Assembly: GCA_028564675.1 (NCBI GenBank)
Contig: JAOVVO010000361.1
Span: 16,864-80,863 of the forward strand
Direction of reading: 5' to 3'
DNA: 64,000 nucleotides
From: Onchocerca lupi
Lineage: Eukaryota; Nematoda; Chromadorea; Rhabditida; Onchocercidae
The notes below the pieces were generated by a model. The model worked only from the letters and a program-made list of their open reading frames with translations. It had not been told where the DNA came from and made no database searches. Both the position numbers and the translations under genes were made by a program. Within the stretch, counting starts at the first letter, position 1. Every line of letters starts with the position of its first letter. Below, in pieces: positions 51,305 to 63,989 of the stretch.

Positions 51305-53489
51305 TTAATGATAAACATGTCCTTGCTGCAACAATTCTCTTTGTAACTGATTTTGTAAATCAGCTAATTTCTTTTTTAGAACAGAAATACCGCTTAAAAT
51401 AATGTTTTCTGCCTGAAATATTAATATGTATTCAAATTTATAATTTGAATAAAAGAAATGTAACAGAAATTCAGGGGACTTTTTCTAAAACAAATAAAAA
51501 TTAGGACAAAACCTTAAAACTAATAATACCTATGAGGCATTATCTGGAGAGAATTCCAATAAATCTTAAGGTCTCATTTAATCCGAAACTTCTCTAGCAC
51601 TAGAAAATGAAAAAAGAAAAAAAAAACCGACAAAGAATCTCACTTTCAAAGCTCCAGTAGATTCAACTGTAAACCAGAATTTGTTCGGTTTAGCCATCGG
51701 ATCGAAAGGAGCTTCATATTCATCATCTTCCAATTGAGAATATTCACTTTTTGGCCACTCTTCTGGTTTTGCTAACATAGTATGTCTCAGAGCATTGTCC
51801 GGATCGTATTCAAATGCCACGCAACATGTTGGATTCCATTTGGCGTGTTCTTTGCCAAATCCCTGCAACAGTATCACAATTGTAACCCTTAAATAACAGT
51901 TCTGATAAACTCATTTCAAAATGGATACATCGAGAGATTTCAAAATGAATACTGAATAGCAATTTTTGAATGAAATCAACTATATAAAATTGATTTGAGT
52001 TTCTACTCAACATAAATTTTTCCTCAAAATAAAAATCCTCAGAGGATTTCAATGGGAAAATAATTTTTTAGAAATGAAATATTCAACAATTATTGAAATC
52101 AAAGCCTATAATTTCATATACGAAGATTTGAAAACTATAGGAATTCAAGCTAACTTAAAATTATAACATTTTAAGATTTCGTATGTAATTAGATCTCTTG
52201 TATAATCTACTGTTGGATTAAAATTTGTTTGTGTCTTTCCCAAATATTTTGAGGTTGTATTTCTCTCACAAACTCTTTATCTTTCCGATAACAATACATG
52301 AATAGTAGAAAGACTGGGATGCAAAACTAGTTACAATTAAATATTAATCGAATTTTATAAAACATAAATAATAGCTTACTTTTTTGGCAATACATTTAAT
52401 ATCAATGTCTTGGCCTTTCCTTAACTTAACGATGAGAATATCATCGCTGGCGCTTTCTTCGGCATTACGATTACGTATATGTACGCCACATGCAGGAGCT
52501 ACATCTGGATTACTGGTTTCAAGATCAGCTGTTGTCACTGCCCTTATTCCCTCATCATCACAACGTACCCTGAGTCGCATTTCCACAGCACAGAATTGAC
52601 AAAATTCTGTACATTGACAATCCTGAAGAAGAAATGGACTAAAAGATAATGGGGAAATCATCCCGAACATATGTAAACGATTTAAAAACCATCCATAGTT
52701 AATATTTCATAGCGTTACATTTGAACATGCTAAAAAAAAAATTATAGAAGCTCTTAATGTTGCAATTCTTCATTAATATTTGTGATCCATGCAAGCAATT
52801 ATGCAGAAAAAAGAAACCCGTGAAAACTGCATTTGATCCACAACTGAATCTGATGTCAATGGTATTAAACCAAGACGATGGGCAACGAATTCATCGTGCA
52901 AGACACTTGTATTTGATTCAATTTGCACCCAATCGATTGCTGCAAATACATTTCAAATAAAATTAACCAAGTTTTAGAAGGTAATAAAGTACAGATTAAA
53001 TGTAATATAAAGAAATATCCGGAAAAAGAGTAAATTTCTTATTTTCAAAATATCGAATTTATTTCCAGTGAAATCTACTGCTTTGACTCATTATCATAGG
53101 ATAATACTACGGATTTCACACTTTCATTAATGCTACTTTCTCAGGCAAATGCTTAAATCTAACTTGCTACCGTAAATATTAGATAAAAAGAAGTGAAAGT
53201 CTTCCCAATGATCTTTCAGACGTCAGACTATCAAACCATACTAAAGATAAATGAAGCTTAGCATTTATAACTATTTTACGGGTAATGAATCATTAGGTTA
53301 ATGCTAAATAAGATGATTAATTTTCAGAATAATCTGAAACTAATAAAATTTACCCAGAGTTGGCACTTCAGCCATGAAAATTCGTCGTAGCGAATTGGCA
53401 ACACTTAAATCGGTATCTTCCAAAACGAAGCGCACGATTTCATCATTTAATGCAGTGATTGCAACATGAGGCTGATTGGCGTAAGGCAT
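51305..53489 (-). CDS. rpb-3: DNA-directed RNA polymerase II subunit RPB3
   Basis: Five exons (53354-53489, 52818-52939, 52380-52622, 51644-51862, 51305-51412) sum to 828 nt, 275 residues, which is the usual length of animal RPB3. The protein starts MPYANQPHVAITAL. The alpha-like dimerisation segment is clear: DTDLSVANSLRRIFMAEVPT, then IDWVQIESNTSVLHDEF and VAHRLGLIPL. The zinc-binding cluster is CQCTEFCQFC. GFGKEHAKWNPT and FEYDPDNALRHT match the conserved C-terminal part. It ends LLQQGHVYH. RPB3 pairs with RPB11 to nucleate RNA polymerase II assembly in the nucleus. All junctions are phase-consistent (phases 1, 0, 0, 0). It is transcribed divergently from the LENG8-like gene. Confidence 0.96.
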
Positions 53490-54084
53490 CTTGAAAGTTG
53501 AAGGAAAAAAAAATAGACGAGAGAAGATATCTAGAATTCTGGAAAACGCAAGCAATCTCAAATAGTCACCTTGAATATTCTTCTCCGTATAACTAAAACA
53601 CTTCATTGATTCATTCAGAAAATGCTACCAATTGATTTGGTGATAAATGGTAACTAAATGACTGCATTAAATTAGCTAATCAAACTAAACATTGATTAAA
53701 AGCATGACAATTTTCGGTGCAATCTCTTTGTTCTGCCAAAATTCCTCTCTCTTTCATTCCCCTTCAATCTCATTCCTGCTCCAAATACCTTCTACTTTAT
53801 CATTCTTTGAATTCCGCCATACAACATGAATTAACGTATGTTATCAGAAACCACCAACAAAACTTCCGACCAAATCAAATGATCAATTCTGATGCACTGT
53901 TTGAAATGTGGTCCGTTAAATCCTATCTATTTATTGTTAGTTGGTGGATGAGTCTTGAGTGTTATTATTATGAGTGTCAAACTGCTTTAGACCGATTTCC
54001 ACGGTAGGTTTTGTTCGGACATAAAACTTTCAGCTAAATAGATAAGACAGGCGGAGCGCTAACTTAACAAATCTGATTCTTCTC
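53490..54084. promoter_or_regulatory. Shared divergent promoter region of rpb-3 and the LENG8-like gene
   Basis: The two start codons face away from each other across 595 bp, so both promoters must lie here unless leader exons exist. No TATA box is obvious next to either gene. The stretch from 53700 to 54060 is C/T-rich and then G-richer (GACAGGCGGAGCGC near 54050). Shared regulation of two nuclear RNA-synthesis/processing genes is plausible but is inference from layout. Confidence 0.45.
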
Positions 54085-57000
54085 ATGACGTCACTACCAT
54101 CGAAATCATCAATGTCAGACAACAATTCGTCAGGAAGGTAAATAACTCTCCATTTTTTTTCTCTACTATAAAATTCTGTTCATTTGCTTTCTTTTTATCT
54201 TTTAATGGCTGATAACAGCTTATATATTTTAGTGAAATTTGAAGCAAGGAAAAAGAAAAAAGTTTTTGAATAAGCGTGTGTAATAAGATGAATGATAAGG
54301 GAGGGAAAACAATTGATGATAAGTGATAAACATGGAATTTCATCACATTTCTTTTTGTTTCCTCATTTCTCTATATTCTGGATTAGTTTCCGAGGGTTTA
54401 ATGAGAATGCTTGGTAACGGACTAGGATTTTGTGTGGATTGCTAGCATATTTCAGATTATTCCCGTGGAGTAGCGTCGGGAATAGCAAGAAAGCTTCATA
54501 TTTCCTTCTTTCGCTTTATGTTCATATTGTTTTCAAATGATTTTCCCCAGCAGTATTGGAGCTTTCATCAGATAGCGCTAAGATTTGTTGATCAGAATAG
54601 TAGAATTATAACTAACATCCCAATGGTTACTTGGTGATGACACAGAAATAAATAATACAAATTTTGTAAGATTGTGTCGAACTCATTCCAGGCTCTTAAT
54701 CTCTTTTCCTTTCTAAAAGTAAGTAGTTCAAGAGATTCTGAATTATAAGAAAAATTAAATATGTGACAGGAGAATTTGTAAGCTTTATATAACAATAGGA
54801 TTTGGGTAATTTATTTTAGATATGCTTGGATACCTGAATCGGATAATAACAATTGTATTGCTGGAATACCTATGCCACCCCAGAATGCTAACATGGAGGT
54901 GCCAGCACCACGAGATGATCAAACAGCAGCTTGGGAAAAAGCACAGGAAGCCTTGAAAAAGGTTAACGTTTCAACCACTTCCATATCTTCGAACATTTCA
55001 TCCATGACATCATATCATCCTCAACCTCAACCAGATATACGGTCCCAAATGTTGCATTATTATCCGTGGATGGAACAACATGGTCTTGGAATGGCATCAT
55101 TTCCACCTCATTTACCACCACCACCACCACCGCCACCATCGTCATCATCACTGTCATCATCATCGTTGCCACCACCACCTCCCCAAACCTATGGTATAAC
55201 ACAAGAAAATTCGGCTTATATAGGAGTGCATTATGGTTTTACTCCATCAGGGATTCGTCTGCCATCATCGAATGGTGGTTATCGTCCAGATTTCATGAGT
55301 CCATGGGCATCGTCAAACGCTATTCCTAGACAACGACAGTTTGAATTTAATGGGAACAGATCAGCATCAGTATCAGGATCAGGAAGAGGAGAATATGGGC
55401 AAAATAACAGTGCACCACAGCATCCTATACGTTTTTCAATTAATCGTCCTCGACTTAATACTGCACCGGTTTTTCACCAGAATCCTCAATCGTTTGGACT
55501 GGAGTCGCCAAGCATACCAGATCCAGTTAAGTATGTTTTTGTCGTTTATTTATGCAAATAACTTGTCAGGTACAGACTGCGAGTTTTGCATTTTTCAGCC
55601 AAAACTAATAAACACATCTAAAGAAGAGAAGATTGAAATATCAATAAGTTATTCAATTATTTGTGTTAGAAATAAAAATTTCTCCGAAATAATCACTTCT
55701 TGAAAGAATCAACAAAAATTTCAGTATCAGTTTGTGACATAAAGTATACAGCAGATAGGATACCAATATTCAGTCGAAATAATCTTCTAAAGATCATTTA
55801 TATAAGTAGTTAGCCGGAAATTTTTAAATTTCATATCTTTAGAAGATATGTGGAGCGTTCGTATATGGCAGTGGAAAAAAAGGAAGATCGTGATAAATTA
55901 GAAGAATATTTTAAACAAAAACTAAACCCTCTATTAATGTCCGGTGCTTATAAAGCAGTTGATTGGGATCGTGTAAGTTTATTGAAGAGCTTTTTTTTTG
56001 TTGTTTATCTTTTCTTTGTTAATATTTGTTTAAATCTTTATTAGTCATTTAACGTAATGTCTAGTGATACTGTTGTGGATCAAATGGAATTACCTTAATT
56101 GTTAAATTCAGCGTGTCCTTTAATATAATGCAATTATTTTTTACTGGACGCAATTCTGCATGCACCAAATGAGTTGTGCTTAATTTGCCAAATAAATAGA
56201 TTTTTGATAGTTTAGATTGATTGCTTTTTTTTTCATTTTCTGCTTATATCTGATAACAATTATTATTGTAGTAGTTTTTCATTCTGGACAATCATGTTTC
56301 AATAATAACTTTTTAAGATTTTTTTCTAAATTCCTTTTACAGTTCGTTCATTCTGTTGTAGGAGCCACTGCCTTCTGAAGTGAATTTTGAATTGAAAATG
56401 GGTTGGACGCCAGCCAGTCAATTGAAAAAGAGTTTAAATTCAACCGCAGAAATGGAAAAACGATCACCGAAAAAGTCGAAGCATGAGATGAACTATCGAA
56501 GAAATTCACGATCTCCTCCGTTTCGTGAACAATCTAAAAGACGAATACCATTCAGCCCTCGTGTTCGTCTCCCATCTGACGAAGATAATTCGGTTGATGA
56601 GCAACCAAAAGTATCTTTTATTTCTTCAAGAAAAAAAGATTTTTATAACAGCCAGTAAAGAGTTTTTTACCACTAAATGATTCAAGACATTACAGAAGTA
56701 AATTTAATAGGAGTGGAACTTTTCGCTAACTTAAAAATAAATTAAGGAAAGAAAACAAGATGAAGAGGAAATGCAATATTTTATTTAATGAAAGTAACGG
56801 AAAGACATTTCTTTCCTTTTTCCTTTCAATTTAATAACCTTAGTTCAAACAAACCGCTGCGCAGAAAAAGAAGAAGAAACAAAAGAAGAATAATGGGAAG
56901 TCTGCACGTTGGTCTGCTGATGAACGAAGTAATGCGCAGCGTGAGGAACGTGCTAGACGTTTTGCTCGAGATGATGAAGCAAGACGAGCCAAATTCATAG

Positions 57001-58833
57001 AGATGCGACGTCGTCTAGATTGGTACATTGATCGGGAAGGAGAGCCTGGAACGAGTGATAACGTCGTTGGAACATGTATGGATATCGAAAAATCTTATTT
57101 CCGCCTCACTTCGGTTTGTTTTTTGTCCTTTAATTCTTCTAGGTCATAATTTTTTCTACTCATTATTATGATTAAAAATTTGCGATCTCTCTGTATATTA
57201 CATTATTGAATCTTTCTTAATAGCTATTTATTCCAAAACAAACACACATATGCGCATATATGCATACAAGAATGTATGTAACTTATTTTAAAGCAGTTCC
57301 TTTTATTTTGCAGTTCTATTTTAGGCTCCAGAACCAAGTACAGTAAGGCCATTGAAAATACTGGAGAAGGCACTGAAATTAGTACAGCAAAAATATGCAG
57401 TTAGTAGAGATTATACATATGCAAATGATCAGCTGAGAAGTATTCGTCAAGATTTGATGGTAATCTCTATAATTTATCAGTTCGCTGGAATAGCTTAATT
57501 TATTGCTTTAACTTTTTGTCTTGGATCTTAATAATCTGAAATTTTCTGTTAATTTAAATGACAGTACCATCATAAAGTGGACATTTTTCGTTTTTTGAAG
57601 AGACGAGAAAGAGATTTCAGTTTCTCTTCAAAATCTAAAGCTATCAACAGACTTATCAAAGAGAAAGTTAAGTGGAAATGTCGTCTATTGCATATATATT
57701 AACTGATATGACAAATGTATTGTATTTATGACAGATCATGAAATTTCAAAAATTGAAAGGATTACTATTGCTGATAAATCTTTAGATCCAGTGTATAAGA
57801 AATGATTTTACTGTGAATGTTTACGAAACAAATGCACGGATTGCACTGGAGCAGAGTGACCGTGAAGAATTTAACCAATGTCAGAGCCAATTGAAATTAT
57901 TGTATAAAGAATTACCTGATTCTCCAAATCGTCATGAATTTACCTCTTATCGATTACTTTATTACATATCAGTTGCAAATACTATAGGTATGATTTATGC
58001 TTTCAGAAAAAAGATTTTTAATGCCTACTGTGCGATGTGGTATTTTTATCTATGCTGTTAGATAGATTGTCCATAGAAGTGAATATCATTCATATGGGAT
58101 AGATGGACGAAGTCCAAATGTTCAACAAAATAAAATTTCTAATTAAATTTTGCATCCTTTTTCAAAATTTATTCAAAGAATCAATCACATCCATTGGCTT
58201 GTTCAGTTTTCATTTCAGATCAAACTACTCTTCTGAGTGAATTAGATGAAAGAGCACGGAAGGACTCTTGTATTTCATTTTCACTGAAAACTCGTGAAGC
58301 TTGGGCTCTTGGAAATCATGTGAAACTTTTCCGATTATATCAGGAAGCTCCGAGAATGGCATCATACGTTATGGATTTGTTCTTGGAACGAGAACGGAAG
58401 GCAGCATTAAATGCTTGTTTAAAATCGTAGGTTAAAATTGTCTTGTAAATGAACATTCCATGAATCTGTGTGACTTTTTTTACAAGATCATTTGATATTA
58501 GGAAAAAAAAGAGGATTCTACTATATTAAATTGATCGAAAAATATTGTTTATCTAATACATTGTTTTTCCTGTTTATGTTTTGCTTCTTCAAATAGAAAT
58601 CATAAAACTTTAACTTATTCCTCGAAAAGTTATTTAAAGTCTGTGATGTCTAAAAGTAATTCCTTAATTCATGTTCAATTTACAGATTTCGTCCTACAAT
58701 AAATGTAACAATATTAGCGTCAAGATTGGGTATGGAAGAACCGAAGTTATGCGAATGGTTGACAACATTTGGAATAACAGTTGATGATGGTAAAATTGAT
58801 TGTCGTACTCATAGCAATACGATATTAGTATAG
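54085..58833 (+). CDS. LENG8-like SAC3/GANP-domain protein (Thp3 family)
   Basis: Nine exons (54085-54137, 54820-55530, 55843-55972, 56362-56610, 56844-57113, 57325-57459, 57786-57987, 58219-58426, 58686-58833) give 2,106 nt, 701 residues. The start is the ATG of a small first exon whose phase 2 end joins exon 2 as SSGR-YAWIPESD. The N-terminal half is low-complexity, with PPHLPPPPPPPP and a poly-Ser run (exon 2), then a Lys/Arg-rich stretch (KKKKQKK, RREERARR-like) typical of LENG8. The C-terminal half is the SAC3/GANP domain: GTCMDIEKSYFRLTS, VRPLKILEKAL, IRNDFTVNVYETNARIALE, EEFNQCQSQL, YRLLYYIS, REAWALGNH and FRLYQEAPRMASYVMD. Relatives work in the nucleus with a PCI-domain partner in mRNA processing, retention or export. 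The junction 56610/56844 is the least certain: a GTAAAG donor at 56655 also exists but breaks the frame. Confidence 0.9.
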
Positions 58834-60542
58834 TAAGCTTTCTGATGTATATGTTAAAATTTTTTAATTTTTCTAAAATCCCCATGATACTGTTTGATCT
58901 TAATTTTGATGGGATTTATTTCGATCACGCACACTGGAAAGTTTCTAAATTAAATTTTTATATCCAAATTTTATAATCATTCAGCTTTTGTATGTTTGAA
59001 ATGCAGCATGTTTATGAAAATAACATTTTTGAAATTTTCATTTCAGATAAATCTTAAAACTTAGATTATGGAATTCTCAGTGGAGGATGTATCAAAAGGC
59101 ATTTTAATTCTTGCATGTTTGTAAGACATTAATGATTTTAAAGAATAGAACTATTTTAGGTATTTCAAAATTCAGGGCCTATTTGTAAAGAGAAAATTCC
59201 CTTATACCAGCAATATCGATTATTTTAAACAGTTTTTTTTTGCTTTATGAAGCACTGTTGTACGCTGGCATTAGCTTTATGTCAACTGCAGCATTAATGA
59301 AACTAATTTTACTTCAATAATTTATGATGGGGTCTATTTTCATATTCATAGATATATGTTTAATAATTATCTCAACCATAGGATAATTAAATTTCCTAGT
59401 TTTTATATCAGATTACATGCAGCGAGAACAATGTGATACTCTTTTTTGAAGTTATCATTTCAGTGAATTGCATTTTTCCTTTATTTTCGTGACTTTTTCC
59501 GAAAAAAAAGATATCCCTCCTTACAAGAGTGCCATATGAGTATACATTGTGAAGTCGATAAATGATTTTTTTTTTCATTATCTTGTATTTTACATGGAAA
59601 TTTCAAAAGAAGATTTCTACTTGGAATTTTAAGACATAACAAGAAAAAATAAATTTTGAAAAACAGCTGATTAAAGATAGAGAAATAAAATGTCTCGAAA
59701 TGATGGATTTACCACGGTTAAATTTGGTCTGAATGCTTTAAACACCTTTCGAAATGGATTCAATTCCATTCTATTCATAAGGTAGATGGTCGTCACAAGG
59801 CCATTAATATAATGAACGAAAGTGACTTTCAATCAAATAAATAGCTTGTTGTATCTCTAGTTACTACTGAGAATGCTAAGCAAAATTAAGTATGCGGCTT
59901 TAGATAATGCTTAATATTATGCTGTTAATTTAGTAGGATATATTTTTGATTAATAAAATTTCTCTGAGGAAATAAAAGCAAAAAATAAACTAAAAAGTTC
60001 TGTTCAGAATAAGCAAGTAAGAATTGGATATGTAGAAGTTTGCTGTGGTGAAACCGGATAATTAACATTTAAATGTTTGATTAAAATAACTCAGAGATGG
60101 CATGGAAAATTAAGTTTTATTAATTTAAAAATGATTGAAAATTGCAGATGGATGCATGATTTGAAGTTGGTTCCATTCCATCTGAAGAAATTTTTTATGT
60201 GAAACAATGGTATTTTTATTCATTTTTATTCACTTAATTCTGGAACTAATCTGCATAATATAGTCAATTAGTGATTGAAAACTGTTACTTTGCTATTTGT
60301 TAAGCTGGATTTGATTCTTGGAATCTTTGCTGTCACTTGCCTATATGCTTTTTTTCATTAAATGAACAATTAGCTTTACGATCACAGGCTTAGATAACTA
60401 GTTAAGTCAACCTGAATAGGATTTTCATGTAATTAATTTAATTCATAAGTTTACTTCTAATTATGGCATCGAATTCCTCGATTCTTTTCAATCAGTAAAG
60501 CTCATAAATAACTCTATCAAAGATATGCAATGCAGGAATTGT
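58834..60542. other. Convergent 3' intergenic region
   Basis: The region lies between the stop codon of the LENG8-like gene (plus strand) and the stop codon of the next gene (minus strand), so both 3' UTRs end here. AATAAA on the plus strand at about 59648-59653 and again near 59685 could serve as a polyadenylation signal for the LENG8-like gene. No coding segment is recognisable. Confidence 0.5.
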
Positions 60543-62324
60543 TTAATATGGCGTGAATCGTCGAGCATTTTGTTGTAATAATACCGGTGAAATGCGTGTC
60601 GGACTGGCCATATGATCTTGTTTGGCTGTTTTAACCAAAACTGTGTGGCTCGGAAATATACTGAAAATAATTAGATTAGATTCAGTGCTTTAAGTTATTA
60701 ACTTAGTTGAAGATATACAGTGCTAGATGTAGAAAGCGTTTTATCAAAATGTCGAATAGATGAAATAGAACATGTGATTCGGATATAGGCTTATCTTAAT
60801 GCAAAAATCAATTATTTTAGATTCTAATTTTGTAAATTGATATATTATTATTGCAGATAAACAATCGACTTTTTTCTTTTCTTTTTTTTTTTTTTTTTTT
60901 TTTTTGAAAATTTCAATCATGATAGCTTATTCAATGGAGAGGATGAGATTATCAAACATACAAATTCTCATCCATCTATTGATAGTTGTTTGGATTCTTT
61001 CTCAAGAACGAATTTCGCTTACATTATAAAATATTGGCTCAATAATTCTCTTCCTTCACTTACTTCAGAACAAACATTTGTATATGGAAATTTCTATCAA
61101 ATATTGTCCTCAAGAGATTCATTTCCAATCATCATGAATAATTATGCCATTCGTAAGAATAATATTATTACTGTTGACATCATTGTCATTATCATTGCTG
61201 CTATGAAATTATTCAAATTTTCTGGAAACTTACCTTCCTCCCAAACGCACAGCAGCAGCATATTGTGAATTCATCAGTGTTTGAGCAAAATCACCTTGCT
61301 TTTCGTCATAACCTGCGACTGTCGCCCATGGTATTGCGGCGTTCATCGCTTGTTGCTGTTGTTCGGTTGCTGCTGCATCGGTTTTAACCGGTACAGATGT
61401 CATCAAACCATTAGCGAATACTGCAGATTATGCACAAATTATTAGGAAAGAAGTGGTATGAAAATTAAACAGAATTTATTCCAGAAAAAAAAAAAAGACA
61501 TACAGATCTACGTTTCAATTCTTTTCTAATCTAATTTTCAATTTAAAAACGGAAATTTTTATCCAACTTAATATTTTTAAATGAAAAACAATAAGTGATA
61601 TTGTTATAAATAATATATAATAACACATACAGTTTTCAAATTACTGTTACGATCATTATGAAATCAAGCTTATGATAAATGCAAAATCCTCGAAAAAACT
61701 AAGAAGTAAAAGTTGTAGCAGTCATGCAAATTTCTTCTTTTTTTAAATTTGAAGAATTATACGAACTTATTTAACTATAAGTAAGGGAACATTAGAAATA
61801 AAAAAGGAAAAAAATATCTTTTGTGGAACTTTGAATTTCCATAAATTTTTATTCAAATTTTGGCAGTAAAACTTTGAAAAGAAAAGAAAAATTTCGATTG
61901 AAAAAAAACTGATAGAATACATCTTCAGATTATAAAATTCCAGCGTATATGATGAAGAAACAAGTAAAGAAAGATTGATTCGGTGAAAAGTAAAATTAAG
62001 AAAAATTGAAGAATAATTATTCGCCTTTTTCTTTTTTTTTCTACTCTCGAGTTTTTTAAAATTATTTAAAAAGCGTGCAATAAAAGGAAAAAAGAAATAA
62101 TTAAGCAAAATTTCAAAAATAAAAATGAAACGAATGAATAAGTAAATAAAACTAATATTATTAATAGTGTTAAGAGTAGTAGTAGTGGTGATAATAGTAA
62201 TAGCAGTATTGATAAGGGTAGTAGTAGTGATTATTGATGTTATCATACCTGTATAAGGGTTCAATGCAGGCACAGTTGGCAGTAATTGGGTAGTTGCAAC
62301 ATAAGGGGAAGTTACTCTAACCAG
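60543..62324 (-). CDS. C-terminal exons of an Ala/Gln-rich protein, possibly an RBFOX-type RNA-binding protein (partial)
   Basis: Three phase-consistent exons (62249-62324, 61234-61420, 60543-60660) have good TTTCAG or CTGCAG acceptors and GTATG or GTAAG donors. They encode TSPYVATTQLLPTVPALNPY, then MTSVPVKTDAAATEQQQQ and WATVAGYDEKQGDF, then MASPTRISPVLLQQ and the end NARRFTPY with TAA at 60545-60543. No RNA-binding domain is present; it would lie upstream, at higher coordinates. The FxPY end resembles the NRFAPY terminus of animal RBFOX proteins and the composition fits their C-terminal region, but this alone is weak. Other RNA-binding or transcription factors with such tails cannot be excluded. 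That it is a real gene 3' end is much surer than its name. Confidence 0.5.
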
Positions 62325-63956
62325 CTGAAATATACAAAACACATTCGAATTTTCAAGTTTAATTTAGAAATTTCAATAATTTCATCAAATCATACATACT
62401 GATATATGGGAGAATGGAGAAATATGGGAGAATAAAAGAGAATGGGAATGCATGAATTTATTAAAAAACATCGAAGAAAAATAGGAAAAAAAGTACACTT
62501 CTTAATGAAATTACGTCTTTCGTAATTGTATTTTCATAAAGGAACGCATTTATCTCAGACTTCATTCCAATATAAAAATAAGTTAGAGTGATAAGATATG
62601 ATATATCATTGAATATAATATGATTACGATTACGGCAACTGCTGCCTATAATATTTCAAGTGCAGCGTAATCATCACAGATATCTCACGCACAAAATACT
62701 CTATTATGCATATGCTAGTAAATTTATATTAGATTTTTTTAATACCTAGAATTGAACTGCCTTTTCTACTTTGTGTAGTAAGACCAAACAACTCAGGCAG
62801 GTTTAATTTTCTGCAAAGTTCAATTCCATTTACTGTATTCCCCCGATAGGATAAATGTGGCATTAAAAATGAAAAAATCTACTTTTTGGTTGAATTTGAC
62901 TGAATTAGCCTTTTTTAATCTATTTTGTTTTTAAATTTGAATAAAAACTATATTCTTCGCTTTCTCATCCAAAATAGCAATCTCCCCATCCGCGACATTA
63001 TGGTCCATGAAAAGATAGATTGCCAACAAAATAAAAAGTGACTCAATTCAAGAAGAAAGGAAAACAGCCTCCAACGTATTCTTCCCATATTTGAATTTAT
63101 CGAAAAGTAATAATTCTTTGCTTTAAATTCATATTTATATTTATGTAATTGTGTATTCATGTATTTGTGTATTTGCGTATTAAAGTATGTTTATATATTA
63201 TAGAAAATGTAGTAACATTATTATGGGGAAATTTTTGAAAGTTAAGTTTGGAAGAGAAAAACGGAATGAAGCGAGATGTAGGCGAACAAGAGGAGAAGAC
63301 AGCGACAGAATATAAGAAGAGAGTATACGGGACGAATTCCATTAGTACTTTCTTAAATTAAATTTTTCAATTTTCAATTTGTTCCAGAATTTATGCTTCA
63401 GCCAGGGATTTTTCAGTCTAATTATATTTATTTTCCTACAATAACTGTTAAATAAGCAAATCTTCTTAAATATAAATACTATTTACTTTCATTTTTTGAA
63501 TTTCAAAACTGAATTTTGTTGTATTTCAAATTTGATTGATAACTATTTGTTTAAATGAATATCACTATAATGGTTTTTGTATTTGGTCAACTTGTTCGTC
63601 CGCATTATCCGCATTTGTATTTCCACATCTATGTTTGCTTAATTTCAACCAACTGAATGTGACAAGTTCGTTTTTCTTTATCAACTTCGGGTCCATTTAC
63701 TTTTTTTTCTCATTTTTGAAGAACTGGAAACTTTGAACCATTTATTTGCATATAAAATGGAAATAATTATGTTTCCTTTAAGATTAGAGAACAAATAAAA
63801 ATGGTATTTATCGTAATTTTATTTCTCTCAAAATTCTAAAAAAAAGAAATTTGAATTATTATTCAAATAATATTAAATTGAGCAAATGCTTTTCACTAAA
63901 TAATTGAGATTTAGTTGACTGAAGACCAGATGAGATTTTAAAGCTCCGAAATGATA

Positions 63957-63989
<33 letters not shown>

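Noticed and set aside
52757..52960. Plus-strand open frame of 67 codons
   Set aside because: It is the antisense shadow of rpb-3 exon 2, whose minus-strand reading (IDWVQIESN, HRLGLIPL) is clearly RPB3.
54963..55202. Minus-strand open frame rich in Val and Met
   Set aside because: It is the antisense of the poly-Pro/poly-Ser coding repeat in the LENG8-like gene.
61767..62342. Long minus-strand open frame rich in Phe, Ile and Thr
   Set aside because: Only its first 25 codons are exon; the GTATG donor at 62248 ends the exon and the rest is low-complexity intron with no family resemblance.
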